A stretch of 64,000 bases of DNA from Oasisia sp. SBJ-2009 (Eukaryota; Annelida; Polychaeta; Sabellida; Siboglinidae): contig OZ024860.1 in the NCBI GenBank assembly GCA_964017155.1, positions 47,770,252 through 47,834,251 on the forward strand, given 5' to 3'. Under the pieces are notes generated by a model, which was not told where the DNA came from, did not search any database, and saw nothing but the letters and a program-made list of their open reading frames with translations. A program made the position numbers and the translations under genes. Below are positions 1 through 13,015 of the stretch, in pieces. Each line of letters starts with the position of its first letter. Position 1 is the first letter of the stretch.

Positions 1-1849
1 CAGTATACGTTAACCTTTGTCATGCACGTAAGAAGTCATTAAACAACACTCAAAACGAGGTGGCACACACTTTGATAGTGGTCCTATTGGAATGTTTTGT
101 AGAATTATATTTTTTTATTCAATAAGGCTCTTTCCTCCACCACTTTTGCAAATATGGGCTTAGCATTGCAGTATATAAATCCCATTGAGGTACTTCAAGA
201 TCAGTACAAAGGGTGGAAATCTAGACGTTACCATATCCAAATAGTTGGTTTTACCAAAACAACTCGGCAATGATTTAATAATATATTTTGGGAAATGAGC
301 CATGCATTGAATACTTACAAAACTTTATTAACATGTCGACTGGTGGAAGTATGTGTCACTTGACAGTTCAATAGTAGTGTTAAATGAAATGCAAACAATA
401 TCATTAACAACAAAAGAAGCTCTTTCAATAAACCGTTGCATTTAATAACAAATAAATAAGACAACTTTCAAAGATTTATTAACTCATGCAACAACGCATG
501 CCGAAAAGCAACAACGTCAGCCTGCCCTACTTCGTTTGTTTCCATTCCGTTGCAGATGGCCTTTGTGTACTGAAATATAGATACACATTATTGTTAATAT
601 TTCCCCCTTTTAACAACGCATTCATCTGAATACGTCTTTATGGTCCCCTAGTAATATTGTTAGTCACATCGTTTCTGTGGTTGTTCAGTTAATTATAACA
701 ACACTTCACACAGTAGTAAACTAATATAAATGACAAAAGATGTGTATTTTAAGCTTTGAACAGAGCGCATATAATTATAATATGACGTTTTCTTTCCTAA
801 ATCAGTAACATGCAGAGGACTGACGCTTTTTAAAATTGCTATTGACTGAATAATTACATTATAATTTCAAAATCTAAGTAATGGTAAGACATAACTGGTT
901 CTCAAATGATGCTCACCATCAAAGTGAAGACGCCGCAACTGTGGTTGTCCTGCTGCTGGCCACATGTAATGTCGATTGGTGTCCACTTGTGTATTGGCAT
1001 GCCTAATATTTTGCACCGCACGTCTGTGTACTTCCTGGAAGAAGAACATAAATTTGGTTCACATTTATCAAATGTACACCTCTTTAAAAAGCAAACGTAT
1101 TTATTCAGAAACAAGATCTATACTAATCCAGATATAACATAACAGTGTATTGAAAATAACGCGACTTGTTGATGTATTGGCTGATTAAGGGCCACATGAT
1201 AATAATTATACTCTACCTACTCCTGCAAAAAACATATCACTACGACAAAAACAGACATGGCTGAAAGGCTAGTAGGCAACAATCCATGTCTTCCCTGTTT
1301 TACTATAGCAATGAAAACGTGGGTATGAAAAAGTTTTAAAGACACACATATACACAATAAGCAGTGTTATGGCATCTGTTAACCAAGCTTATGATATAAA
1401 GTAAAAGGAAATGGTTGTATAATAATAGTAACATATCCATAATGCCTATATCATCGAGAATCTTATGACACAGATGCAACATACAAAATCATTAAGAGTT
1501 GCCATAAACGGGTGTAAGCAACCGCATGAAGTTTAGATTTGAAATTATATTTCAAACAACGTCTTGATTTTTAAAAAAGGTGATTATAATTTGAGATGAC
1601 TTTATAATGATTTTGGGTTGATTATATGCAAGCAGTAGGAATGCTTGCACTAAATCATTTGACGGTAACACACTTACTGCCAAAGCGCCACAAACTTGTC
1701 TCGCCTTTGCCTCTGTGCCAGCGAATCTAGAACTGCCACAGTGTGGTCATGGGTGTTGGCCGCCAGCAAGAACCAATGGTTTTGGTGGCAGATGGGTAGC
1801 AATATCCAGTGATATTTGTCAAAGCATACCTACAAAAATACAGAATACA

Positions 1850-2145
1850 CATGTAAGGGTAAAGATGGGTTTTTATATATCACAACATCCAATTTTCAGG
1901 ATTGCTCAAAGCACTTTACTCACTGGCCTATTCATCTGAACACCATCTTGACTTCTCTGGAAAGCATTCAGCAATACTACATGAAGACTATTCATACACT
2001 AATATCCACCACTGTCTATGGCCAGGTATTATTAATACAGCTGAGTGATATGGAGCACGGTTTTATAGGGCAACACAGGGTTCGAACCCGGGTCTTCTTA
2101 GATGTAGCTCTGATGATGTAGCCACTGCACCACTGGTCTACTAAA
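1850..2145 (-). mobile_element. tRNA-derived SINE, old copy
   Basis: Read on the minus strand, this starts with a tRNA-like head whose B box (GGGTTCGAACCC, about 2078-2090) is intact. The body matches a second copy at 41665-41980, for example TCTCTGGAAAGCATTCAGC, TACAGCTGAGTGA and the tail motif TCAAAGCACTT. The A box is decayed. In duplicate A2 the same SINE is split: its tail is at about 11800-11858 and its head resumes at about 17375. Confidence 0.65.
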
Positions 2146-2520
2146 TGCACTAAATTTCTCTCGTGTAACATATTACATAATCCAATTTTTATTCTAGAAA
2201 ACAATTGTCTATTGTCATGAACAACTACTAACCTGGTCAAATAACCATGTACTGAATTGACCCATATCAAGATATGTTGCCAAATAACAGGGCAGCACGT
2301 ACACATTCGTGTTTCCTGAAGTGAGCATGCCAAGGTATGCATGAATGATCTGTAACAATCAAGTGTGACATTAAATATATTTTATAAATTTAAGCATAAT
2401 TAGGATATTAGATGGACAGATAAGATAACTCCCTGTCCTAAAACAGCCAGTTTTATATTGCCTATTATGACACTGTCAATGCACCCAAACTATTTAGCCG
2501 TATTGGAGTTGTGAATGCGT

Positions 2521-2522
2521 GC

Positions 2523-2594
<72 letters not shown>
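2521..2594. repeat. (GT)n microsatellite
   Basis: Nearly pure GT dinucleotide run at the right edge of duplicated block A1. The equivalent position in A2 carries the much longer GT tract at 17779-18044. Confidence 0.95.
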
Positions 2595-2596
<2 letters not shown>

Positions 2597-2700
2597 ATAT
2601 ACATACACATTACACCTCCTGAACACTTACGTATGAGTTTACGTCACCTTTGACCCCTTTCCAGTAATATCGCTGGGTTAAAATTAATTACATACAGTTT

Positions 2701-3657
2701 GTAGGGGAAGGACGGTTAAAGGTGGCCCATCAGCCAAAGTGGGCCCCATCTGTCACAGCATTCCTGGTAAGCAATGCAGTCAAAGCAACGGTAGTAGTAT
2801 TTACAGACCCTCCATATGACACACTTCAACGTTGTATTTGTTTCTTTGGCACGAATGCAAATCAAATTTGTGTTGTAGGTACTTTTCTTAAAATAATTGA
2901 TGTGCCTTACCATAATGACCACCTTTTCATAAATTATCAGGCTACATAACAGTAACTGTGGTATAGGGAGCAATATGCCATAGTTAGTTAAATTAACAAT
3001 TTCAGTTTGAAGTGAATAAACACAATAATCCCAAAATGCTGTCCGCCCGATAATCTATGGCAGAGGCAAAAGTGGGCCCCATGGGGCTACAGTGCGCCAA
3101 GCTACAGAGGTACGACCTGGAACATTGCTGGCAGTCATCACAAGAAACAAGTCGAGGTCACAGCAAGACTGGTACTGTGCCTACAACCAACTGTTTCAGA
3201 GATGAGAAGGCACACAAAAGCTGAGACCGTAAAAAACATAGAAGGAAGACTACGATGCTACGCCTTATCTGTGATATTCGTAAATTTGTATTCCAACAGC
3301 AGAACACGCCAAAAATCGATGTTTGGTTGGGAGTGTGGGTGGTGGACACACCATGTGTACGTCGAGTATGAGTGTGGCAGGTTATGTGCAAGATTTGCTT
3401 CAACGATTATGTGTCATTGCATAGCATTGTGAGGGGGCCCACTTTGGCCTCCATGTTTTAAGAAATAATAAAATGAGTGTCTATTTAAAACTTGTCTAAC
3501 GTATTATATTTATTAAGATAGAGTAACCTGACTGTGCATGTATGTAGTCAATATACATAGGTGGGTATTATAGCAAAAAATTTCAATTGTTGTACATTAC
3601 TGTCAAATTAAGGTTGATCAGGGCTTAAGGAGCCCATTTTACCCGCCCTTCCCCTAC
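2701..3657. mobile_element. Non-autonomous DNA transposon with terminal inverted repeats
   Basis: The left end reads GTAGGGGAAGGACGGTTAAA. The reverse complement of the right end reads GTAGGGGAAGGGCGGGTAAA, giving imperfect inverted termini of about 30 bp around a 957-bp element. The interior carries repeated GTGGGCCCCAT-like strings near both ends. No intact transposase is visible, only short frames without recognisable motifs. I could not find a target-site duplication, so the exact ends and superfamily are open. Confidence 0.6.
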
Positions 3658-5466
3658 TAGTCAGTTATTAATTGTAAAGAGCACTCCTAATCTGTTGTCA
3701 TTTCTGATGTTACAGTGTAGGCCACTTGATTTGCTGCAGCATTCGTAATAGACATAATATATTAGTTATAATAAATGTGAATAAATGTGTTGATATATAA
3801 ATAAATAATTATGCTTGTTATTGTCCTCATTGGTGCTACTTTAAATTAAGAAATGGCTTTTCCTTCCCTATACATTTTATGTTCCCCAGCCCACATACCA
3901 CAACTGCATTTCATGATAAATCCTTACAAGTGATTGATGATGATGACGTTTTCTTAGGCAGGACCACCCAGTGAACTAGTCAGTTGACATTATTAATACG
4001 ATTAGCAGTTCATTGATGTATATAATTCCCTGTAATACACGAGCAGTTTCTGTAACCATAATGTGAGGTAAAATTGTTTAATGATTACATAAATTCCATG
4101 ACGGTGGCTGTATAAATATATGCTTAACTTTTATTTCAGTGACTGCATCATTAGTAAAGTGAATTTTTAAATCATACTTTCTTAAATGACGTTTTAGTTT
4201 TATGTATTTTAGCCTTCTATATTCTTATATGTTTATTAATTATGTTTTCATTAATCTGTTTACATGGCACTTTGGTAATGTAGAGTTAATTTTCGTCATA
4301 TATTTAAGTAATTATTTTTTAATGAATACCTACTACATGTATATGTAAAACGGCCTGAGTAGTTTTAACTAGATTTGCACTATATAAGTATACTTATTTA
4401 TTTATTTTATGATGTAAATCAGTTGACAGATTTTAATTGGATTATATATGTATATGCAATTGATGCGTAAACTGTTGCATCAATGACATTCGTTTTAATG
4501 AAATGTCAACCTATGAAGGAAATAATATGCGCAGATGCAATGTATCAGACAATAGCCCATGCCAGGGGTAATTGTGCACAAAGGCATTTACCTGGCAGAT
4601 TTGAACTGCCAACATAAGTCAATACATTAGCATCTACTCTTTATTTACCAGTGTTATAATTTAGCATAAAATTACTGGGGGCCAGCAGGACCCCAACTTT
4701 TCATGCAAAATCAAAGGGACACAAAGAGTGGGGACCATCCAAACAAAATGCACTTTTATGTCATATTGTAATTCTATAAATTTATTCAACACAATTAACA
4801 TGCCACAAACATCATGGCTATAGCCTATGTAGCAGCTTCATTAGTAAATTCTGATGATCATTTCAAGAGATCATTGGAGGGTTGCGTCTTCATTTTCCTC
4901 TTAATCAGAGCTGCTTGAAACTGGTAGTTCTCCCTCTTTGGTCTGCCTGTCCACCTCGCAACCCCTTGTCAGTCAATGTTAACCCTGACGAAGGGCAGCA
5001 ATCGACTGCACCCACAGCGTCCAGTGTAATTTACTGATAAAGTGAATAACGACATTTCTTTGCTTTGGCCTCTGGGATAGAAGTTGTAAGGCCATTATTT
5101 ATAAATGTTACAGATTTTTAATGTGTATCATTGTTTGCAGTCTGATATGTTTGCTCAGGCCCAATGAGTTGGACATCTCAGGAACCTGACACTAAATGTG
5201 GGACCCCCACCCAGGCACCTGCTGACCCTTTACCAACCTCTAAATGCCTGTGTGGGTGTGTGGTTTGTCAAATGAATTTTATAATCAGGCAGCATAGTCT
5301 TCAGATTTAGCATAATTGTTACATTTAAAAGTGCTAAACTGTAACCCCAAGTCATCACGTGCCTTACATGTTTCAGATTGATCATTAATAGATATTTTAT
5401 ATATAAGAAGTGTTGAAATACCCAAAAAGTCACATGTATCGCCATGTTGGAATTGCTCAAAACTAA
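3658..5466. other. AT-rich intergenic stretch, no gene seen
   Basis: I see no coding-like frame, RNA gene or clear repeat end. A somewhat richer patch at about 4670-5070 looks like an unidentified old repeat, but I cannot assign it. Confidence 0.5.
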
Positions 5467-5473
5467 GCACACA

Positions 5474-5517
<44 letters not shown>

Positions 5518-5523
5518 CACACG

Positions 5524-5570
<47 letters not shown>
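5467..5570. repeat. (CGCA)n followed by (CA)n microsatellite
   Basis: A run of the tetranucleotide CGCA grades into pure CA. The long frames across it, giving Thr-His or Cys-Val repeats, are artefacts of the repeat. Confidence 0.95.
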
Positions 5571-6024
5571 TATTACTGCAAGAGTTGAACAATCACATGG
5601 TGTACTGGTATATAATAAATCATGGTTATAATTATTATCTGAAAACTATGTTGTTTTAAAAAACATACATTAAACATCATGTCTGGTAAATAACATTTCA
5701 AGCACAGCAGTTATTGCTACAACCACATATCAGTACATATATCCTAAGGCTAAGCAGCTGTATATATTATACTAATTGTAAGGTAATCTTATACTTATGG
5801 AATATGAAGTTAGGTCTATCCCCACTGAACTCACGCCATCTAGCAAGTCCAAGACCAAGTCTAATATGAAAACTAATGAATGTATACGCGTGCACATCGT
5901 GACTTTTGTTTAGATAAATGACAGTAATTTAAATGTTTGATCACAGGGTAATTTTTTGCAGCATACGTGTAATAAATTCACGATGTGCATTTAACTTGAC
6001 AGATCAGTTGTCACTCGTGATTTA

Positions 6025-6258
6025 TTATGTAGCACTGTCGCCGCAGGCGTCATGAACTCAGACATTCAGGCACGGGGTCAAAGTTGATCGGCCACCTGAG
6101 GTCACCTGAGGTTACGCCAGTTCGGCGCGCATGTGCATACGTGGAACGACGTTTTGGATCTCTCGACGTTGCACACCGTCGCGCTAACCTTCGCCATGAA
6201 CCGCTAACCTTTGACATGAACCGCTAACCTTTTGACATGAACTGCTAACCTTCGACGT
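6025..6258. repeat. Right part of duplicated segment A1 with a 20-bp tandem repeat
   Basis: Positions 6025-6180 match 18083-18252, sharing GGTCAAAGTTGATCGGCCAC and GTTACGCCAGTTCGGCGCGC. Immediately downstream, about four imperfect copies of a unit close to CCGCTAACCTTTGACATGAA run from 6180 to 6258. The same unit occurs inverted near 9725-9750. Confidence 0.75.
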
Positions 6259-6505
6259 GCTGGACTGCATCAACGTGCTGGACCGCGACACCGGCAGTTG
6301 TGATTTAAACATCTGGCTCTCAACATTGTCATTGGGGACTGTGTATCCTACGTGAATCGGAGAATCACGTTAATGTCGGTCCCGTCTCAATTTGGGACGT
6401 AAAAGAACCACTGAGGACGACATGCACCCTGGCAGTGACCATCCTCAGTGACTCCTGCGTTAGCCCAAGATTGGGCTGTTTGGAGTTAATAACCTGATAA
6501 CTGAT

Positions 6506-7195
6506 AACGATACATGGCGAGACTCTGCGCGACTGGATCTGATTGGGGACTGGACACAAAATAATACTGTAGCGATGGATGACAGTTGTTACTTCCGACT
6601 GATGAATATTAGGAAAATCAGGTCGTAAATATCTTGTGTTATACCTTTCTTATCTTAATTGGCCGATTTAATATTGTGTTTACCACACTATCATAGACAT
6701 ATAGCGATTTACGTAGTGAAGATAATAGACAGTCAAATAGACACGGTTTTAGGCCGTATGTGTCTTTTACAGGATTTTTGCATTTTACATTGCTGTACAT
6801 TGTGGTTTCGATAAGCACTTATATCTGACAAGTTGTCTATATGGACATAATCATAACCCATGTTTGCCCCCAAGCAGATTGTACTGCGCGAAATATGGCA
6901 CTCTTCATTATTAGTCAAGATCGCCAAACGGAAGTACTAGTCGGCGATGCCATGGCAACAACCATAATAATCGATTACAATTCATGATGTCCGTGATCAT
7001 TGTCCCCGGCAAAGTGTTACATTCCTTCTGCTTGTAATAATCCTTCGGATAATATAACTGAAATACGCTATTTGGGAGCAGTTCGATTATTACAAACAAA
7101 AATAAAACAAAGTCCTATATGCTAACGTGGAGAATATGGACTTCCTGCCCCTGACTGCCCCCAGCCTTGTTTTCGCGCGCGAGACATACACGGCT
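6506..7195. repeat. Dispersed repeat B, copy 1
   Basis: This aligns along its length with 32691-33381. Shared strings include TTCCGACTGATGAATATTAG and TATCTTGTGTTATACCTTTC, and both copies end near CGTTTTCGCGCGCGAGAC or its close variant. Edges are sharp on both sides, as for a transposable element, but I see no coding capacity or clear terminal repeats. Confidence 0.75.
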
Positions 7196-7206
7196 TATTG
7201 TGAACA

Positions 7207-7352
<146 letters not shown>

Positions 7353-8724
7353 ATAGAGATAACTGCCCGATATATACGATTGTGTACACGATTATATAAT
7401 CATTTGTAAAGAATGTTCACCTTAGTGGTGGAACATGTACAGGTACACCCTAACGTTTAATATCATAACACAGAAATATTAGTATCAGTTTTCATTCAAT
7501 GTAATTTCAATTACACGTGTTGGGCATGGCATACTGGAATGCTGTGCAACATCCAGCGAACAGAATAAGACTGTCAAATATGTTAATGTCCCAATGATAT
7601 ATCATGTCCATACTAATGAATTGACATGAACACCGTCGGATTACACCCTGTTGAATATAGAGTATATTATAACAAAATTAAATCTCACCAACATGTTTAA
7701 GTTTACGACTCTACACTTTTTTCTATTTCCACTTTTTGCACTAATTATAGTCTTCATTATATCAAGGTATCTGATTACATTATATACATGTCCAATTTCA
7801 ACTGTCACCGAAAATATGGTGTAGTTTACGTGTTGAATTCAAGAAGGGCCAAACTATATCAATTGAGCCCTTTTTAAATTGACATTTGAATACTTTCTCC
7901 CTACAGAACAACAGCAGTTCTATAACTCTAAGTTGATGCTATGATGAAAGGATTGCTAAGGTATGGTAGAAGAGAAATGAGGTAGCATAGGCAAAAAACA
8001 AAAGAAAACGAATTAATGTTGAATTAATATAGTATGTCAATACAAAGAATATGAGTGAAGGCCATACAAGTGCCAGTAAATGCAGGCAAGTCGCTAACCT
8101 CAATGCATACAGTACTTTACACTTAAGTGTCCCCGAACTAGGCAAGGGCAGTTATAAGCCATTGGTTTATATTGCGATTGCTAAGTTTCTATCATAACCT
8201 TACAGGTGTGACGAATCCCTTTTAAAGCGTATTGTTAATAGAAACACCAATCTATAAATTGCAGGCCATAGTATCCATAAATAGAGCTCCTGGTACCTTT
8301 GCTAATAACAAAACGACTGTCTCAATTGCCGACATGTGTACATGCATCGAGGCTTCCTGGCGACGTTCGGTGAAATAGATTCCCATAATGCAGAGGATGC
8401 ACATTGAGACGGCACCCCAAAGCTCACTACATTATCTACTAGCAGGAATACCAATATATTTACAAGGTTAAGTGTGGTAATGAGGGTAATATGATGTGTC
8501 GTGTAAGTTTTGCAAGTTTCAACGGAATAGTTACAACGCGTCTATGCCTCGTCGCTGCAAGTGTGGCAGAAGATATTCCCTGAAAGACAAATGAGGCACA
8601 CACAAGCGATGTATTTAATACGATCTGAGAGACAAGGTGGATGCACGTTTCTGTGTTTCACACTATGCAAGACATGATATTAAGCGACGTAATTTTACCT
8701 CTGAATTATGTATGAAATATATTG

Positions 8725-8727
<3 letters not shown>
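7353..8727. other. Intergenic stretch, nothing recognised
   Basis: AT-rich sequence with only short frames and no family motifs, RNA gene or terminal repeats that I can see. Confidence 0.5.

Positions 8728-8789
<62 letters not shown>
8728..8789. repeat. (TA)n microsatellite
   Basis: Pure AT dinucleotide tract. Confidence 0.95.
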
Positions 8790-8793
<4 letters not shown>

Positions 8794-8938
8794 ATTGTGT
8801 TTACTTGTGATTATGCTGCCAACACTGCAACTCAGTAAACATTTGTAACGATATGTAACAAGTATGTACTTGATTATTTATTTCTTTTTGTATGCCCATA
8901 TATGAGTATTTGTTGAGTGTATATTGAGTATTTATTGA

Positions 8939-8987
<49 letters not shown>
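8939..8987. repeat. (TA)n microsatellite
   Basis: A second pure AT tract, preceded by short GAGTATTTATTGAGTAT-like direct repeats. Confidence 0.95.
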
Positions 8988-8990
<3 letters not shown>

Positions 8991-9714
8991 TATAACATAT
9001 TAATAATTTAACCTCAAGCCTGTCTAACTAACTTTCTCATTTTATGAACGTGTGATGATGGACCGCCACACTGGATTAAGAAATTGATGCGTCGTTATGT
9101 AACCCAAATTTGTGCGTGGTCCAGTTCCATGACAATTTGACCTTGTTATTTTGCATCTACCGTTTGAATTCTTCAGGAGTAGTTATGTCGAACTGACAAC
9201 TGTAACTGTTAATAAACTGGGCTGCCATGTCATAGTTCAGGCTGTGCCTATGACACTAAATGACTATGCCTATGGGGGTGCCACAAAATCCAGAAATGTA
9301 CATATATATGAACACTTAAATTTGACTATTAGCGATAGTATCATATTTACCATATTTCATTCTGCGATTATGGATTACACTATTAATCATTGCAGTATTG
9401 ACAATTTACACTGTGCGTTATGAAACATTCTCCACAATGAACGTGTTTCTATATCAATCCCAAAATATAGCTCCACCCATCCAAATGTGTTGCATAATTT
9501 ACAAATAAAAGCAGTACGAATTTAATGTTAACGTTTCAATTAGTTTGTTATAATGGAGTAGCATTATTTGAGAAGAGAAACATAAATGTTATCCTTTACC
9601 AGCACTGATATAGTTGTATTGGCTTATGGTGTTTATTTATAGTTATTTATGCACATGTCATGTGGATGGATACCCATCCATTTTAATTTTAACAAGTGCA
9701 GACTGGATATGACA
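8988..9714. other. Intergenic stretch, nothing recognised
   Basis: There is a 90-codon frame at 9151-9423, but it shows no family resemblance and its composition is ordinary for AT-rich non-coding DNA. Confidence 0.5.
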
Positions 9715-9870
9715 GGTCAAAGCATAGCGGTTCATGTCAAAGGTTAGCGCGACGTTTCGGCCCCCCAGTCTCGAATGTATATCCGGTCCAGGATGTCGTT
9801 CCACCTCGTTTTGAGTGTTGTTTAAGGAGTTTGTGCATGCATGTCAAAGGACAACATCTACGGTAACCAG
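9715..9870 (-). repeat. Inverted fragment of the repeat found at the window start and at 6180-6258
   Basis: The reverse complement of 9720-9750 contains CGCGCTAACCTTTGACATGA, matching the tandem unit at 6180-6258. CACCTCGTTTTGAGTGTTGT at about 9811-9830 is the inverse of bases 39-58. The pieces appear to come from one repeat family in opposite orientation. Confidence 0.6.
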
Positions 9871-10479
9871 CGTAAACACGGTGACTGCCGAATTAACCTA
9901 CGCGTGAACCATGTATATTATAGTTTATGTTAATCATTTATTGATGCTCTTCCTTTCTTGCAATTATTATAAATAAACATAACAAAACCTCAAAATTAGC
10001 GGTACTTGTAATAATATACAAACAGTGTTTCCTTAATGTTCTTGTTTCAGAGCTTTGTGCATGTTATGACTTCGTTACAGCCATGGTTTTCAGTGCAACG
10101 TTAAATACAAATCCCCGCGTTTTCGTGACGCCGCGCACGCGCGAACGCGCACACGCGCACACACGCACACATATATACGACAGATTAGGGTGTAAGTGAC
10201 TGTCTATTAGCTGAATGTATTTGATGTAACGAACCCGATTTGGCATTGTTTGTAGGCAGGCCCTATATTTTGAATACAAATTAAAATAAAGCTGTAATAT
10301 GGGTACATACGGTTTAAATTGTGTATGTGATGTGGAGGGCCCATAGGGGTAGTGTGTAGAATAAATTCATCAGGGGATGGGTATGAATCACAATTTTATA
10401 ATGGCATATATGTTTGCGTCTATTCTGCATGTAAGGAACAAACCTTTTAATGGCATATATTTGCGTCTCTTTTGCATGT
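9871..10479. other. Intergenic stretch with a CG/CA alternating tract and a short tandem repeat
   Basis: Positions 10129-10176 are an alternating purine-pyrimidine run (CGCGCACGCGCG then CACA and TATA), a composition prone to Z-DNA. At about 10400-10479 a unit containing ATGGCATATAT, TTGCGTCT and TGCATGTA occurs twice in tandem. No gene is seen. Confidence 0.5.
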
Positions 10480-11858
10480 ATGGAACACACTTTTATAGTG
10501 GTCCTATTGGAACATTTTGTAGAATTGTATATTTTGTTATTCAAAAACGCTCTTTCCTCCACCAGTTTAGCAAAAATTAGCTTAGCATTGCAGTATATAA
10601 ATCCCATTGAGGTGCTTCAAGATCAGTACAATATCCAAACAGTTGTTTTTACCAACACAACTCAGCAATAATTTAATAACATATTTTGGGAAATGAGTCA
10701 TGTATTCAAGACTTACATAACTTTATTATTATGTCAACTGGTATATGTATGTGTCACATAACTGTTCAATTGTAGTGATACATAAAATGCAAACAATATC
10801 ATTCACAACAAAATAAGTTATTTGTATAATACCATTGCATTTAAAACAATGTGATTACTTTCACTGATTTATGAAATCATACAGCAACGCCTGACGAAAA
10901 TAAATAACGTCAGCCTGCTATATTTGGCTTGTCTAAGTTCCGTTGCAGGTGGCCTTTGCGTACTGAAATATATATACACATTATTGTTAATATTTCCCCG
11001 TGTTAACAACACATTCATCTGAATACCTTGTTATGGTAATATTGTTACTAAAATCGGTTTTTGTTTGGTCGGTTAAATATAACAACACTTCACACAGTAG
11101 TAAAATAATATAAATGACAAGATATGTGTATTTTAAGCTTTGAACAGAGCACACATGTCAAAATGATGACGTTTTCTTTCCAAAATCAGTAGCGGACGTT
11201 CCTCTGTAACTGTGTTTACAGCACCATGCAGAGGACTGACACTTTTTTAAAATTAGTATTGTCTGAATAATTACATTATAATTTCTAAATCGAAGTAATA
11301 GTACGACGTAACTCGTCCTCAAATGATGCTCACCATCAATGTGAATACCCCGCAACTGTGGTTGTCCTGCTGCTGGCCACATATAGTTTTTATTGGTGTC
11401 CAATTGTGTCCTGACAAGGCTAACCATTTACAACGCCAACGGACATCTGTGTATTTCCTGGAATCAGAGCATACATTTGCTCACATTAAAACCCAAACTT
11501 ATTGATTCAGAAACAATATCCATACTAATCCACTCACTAAACAGTTTACTGAAAATAAAGCGATTTGGTGATGTAATGGCTGATTAAAGGCCACGTGATA
11601 TAACCTACATAGACATAGTCATGCAAAAAACAAATCACTATGACAACAAAAAACATGGCTGAAAGGGTAGAAACCACCAAGACTGAAGCAGGCAACAATC
11701 CAAGTCTTCCCTGTTTTACTACACCAGTGATAACATGGGTATGTGAACAAGTTGTATCCAGTGATATTAAAAATGCAGAATACACATGTAAGGGTAAAGG
11801 TGGGTGTTTATATAACACAATATCCAATCTTCAGGATTGCTCAAAGCACTTGCACAGG
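10480..11858. repeat. Left part of duplicated segment, copy A2
   Basis: Co-linear with 75-1920 of copy A1. It ends within the tail of the SINE at GATTGCTCAAAGCACTT, where retrotransposon sequence begins. Homology to A1 resumes at 17375, so about 5.5 kb has been inserted in this copy. Confidence 0.8.
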
Positions 11859-11913
11859 TAGCTAATGCAGTGATTTTAGAAGCGGCATTGAGCGAGAAAA
11901 ACGATGAGAACGC

Positions 11914-12711
11914 GTGACTACCCTGGCCTTGCTAAACAACTTTGGACACGCTGATATCGATCATGCTGATATCATGAACACCATCATCAACATAGTGAGT
12001 GCCGCTATTGTTAGAAAGCTGTTGGACAATCCGTCATTTTTGGACACGTTAGCAAAAACGATTATTAGCAGCGGTCTCATGAACGAGGTAAAACAGGAAC
12101 TGTACGACTTCTGTGCCCTCGATAACGGACGAACGACCGACGAGGTCCGTAATCTGGAACAACGTGTGGCGTCGTTAGAAACTACAAACAAGTCACTACG
12201 CGACGACAGTGATACCCAAGAACAGGACAGCCGGCGTAACTGCCTACTGTTCCACGGCATCCCAAAGGATCAGAAGAGCACGACCGAGGCAGTACTGTCG
12301 CTGTGCAATAATAAATTGGGCTTGAAACTGACAAGCAGTGACATCGACCGGAGCCACCGTCTCGGTTATCGCAGCGCCAAGCCGACCGCAACTTTTGCCG
12401 CAAGTGCAGCCACAAGCACAGGTCGGTCTACACCTGACAAGCCACGACCGATCATCGTGAAATTGAGAGAATATGAAACGCGCAGATCCATCTTCAGTGC
12501 GAAGCGCAAGCTGAAGGGAACGAGGTATGTCGTGTCAGAAAACCTCACTAAACGTAGGTCTTATCTTCTACGAATGGCGAGAACGATCGAAGGCGTGACG
12601 TCAACATGGATAATAGATGGCCGAATCATCTGCCTGCTCATAATCGGCAACAAAGAAATCATACAAATAGATGCTGACCTAGACAGGGTTAGATCAATGT
12701 GCAAGCGCTGA
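11914..12711 (+). CDS. LINE ORF1-type nucleic-acid-binding protein
   Basis: This is an intact frame; the first ATG is at 11974, giving about 245 residues, and upstream in-frame codons stay open to 11914. It starts with a helical region and a short coiled-coil stretch (EVRNLEQRVASLETTNKSL). An RRM-like core of the kind found in L1/CR1-group ORF1 proteins follows, with RRNCLLFHGIP, DIDRSHRLG, RPIIVKLREYETRR and a C-terminal WIIDGRIICL segment. Such proteins bind LINE RNA and act as chaperones. Its base composition is clearly richer in GC than the LINE sequence that follows from 12712, so it may belong to a different element. It resembles the GC content of the L2-like tail at 16411-17372. Confidence 0.75.
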   Translation: MTTLALLNNFGHADIDHADIMNTIINIVSAAIVRKLLDNPSFLDTLAKTIISSGLMNEVKQELYDFCALDNGRTTDEVRNLEQRVASLETTNKSLRDDSDTQEQDSRRNCLLFHGIPKDQKSTTEAVLSLCNNKLGLKLTSSDIDRSHRLGYRSAKPTATFAASAATSTGRSTPDKPRPIIVKLREYETRRSIFSAKRKLKGTRYVVSENLTKRRSYLLRMARTIEGVTSTWIIDGRIICLLIIGNKEIIQIDADLDRVRSMCKR

Positions 12712-13015
12712 AATGACTACTGAATGACACTTGTGTAGTACTAAATTCATTTAGCCATGGCTGTTACTGTAAAAAGAGACTTACAGTCCTTAAATATTAT
12801 GTTAGTAATTGTATGGACTGTTTTCTCTTTTAGTATCGTCTACCTTATATCAGAAATTCTACAAATGTTGATGGACAATTTACTCACAATCTGTGTGGAT
12901 CATTTGTTTTGTGAACAAAATGGTATGGACTCTCTGTTTTACATGTGTGATATCACAAATTCAACAAATAGTTGTATTATTCATGTATACTTTGTAGTAT
13001 TATTGCACTTCCTTT

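Larger units (their letters stand above)
60..2600. repeat. Left part of long duplicated segment, copy A1
   Basis: This stretch aligns by eye, in the same orientation, with 10480-11858 and then with 17375-17790. Shared landmarks include the string TAGTGGTCCTATTGGAA near 77 and 10497, the text around ATGATGCTCACCATCAA near 906 and 11322, and the block from TTTCTCTCGTGTAA near 2155 and 17412 up to a GT tract. Identity looks like roughly 80-90 percent. Short open frames here are repeated in the other copy and show no protein family. The first 60 bases resemble, inverted, the sequence near 9805-9850. I see no gene here. Confidence 0.8.

Noticed and set aside
6180..6258. Candidate CRISPR-like array
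   Set aside because: The units are directly adjacent with no spacers, and the context is an animal genome.
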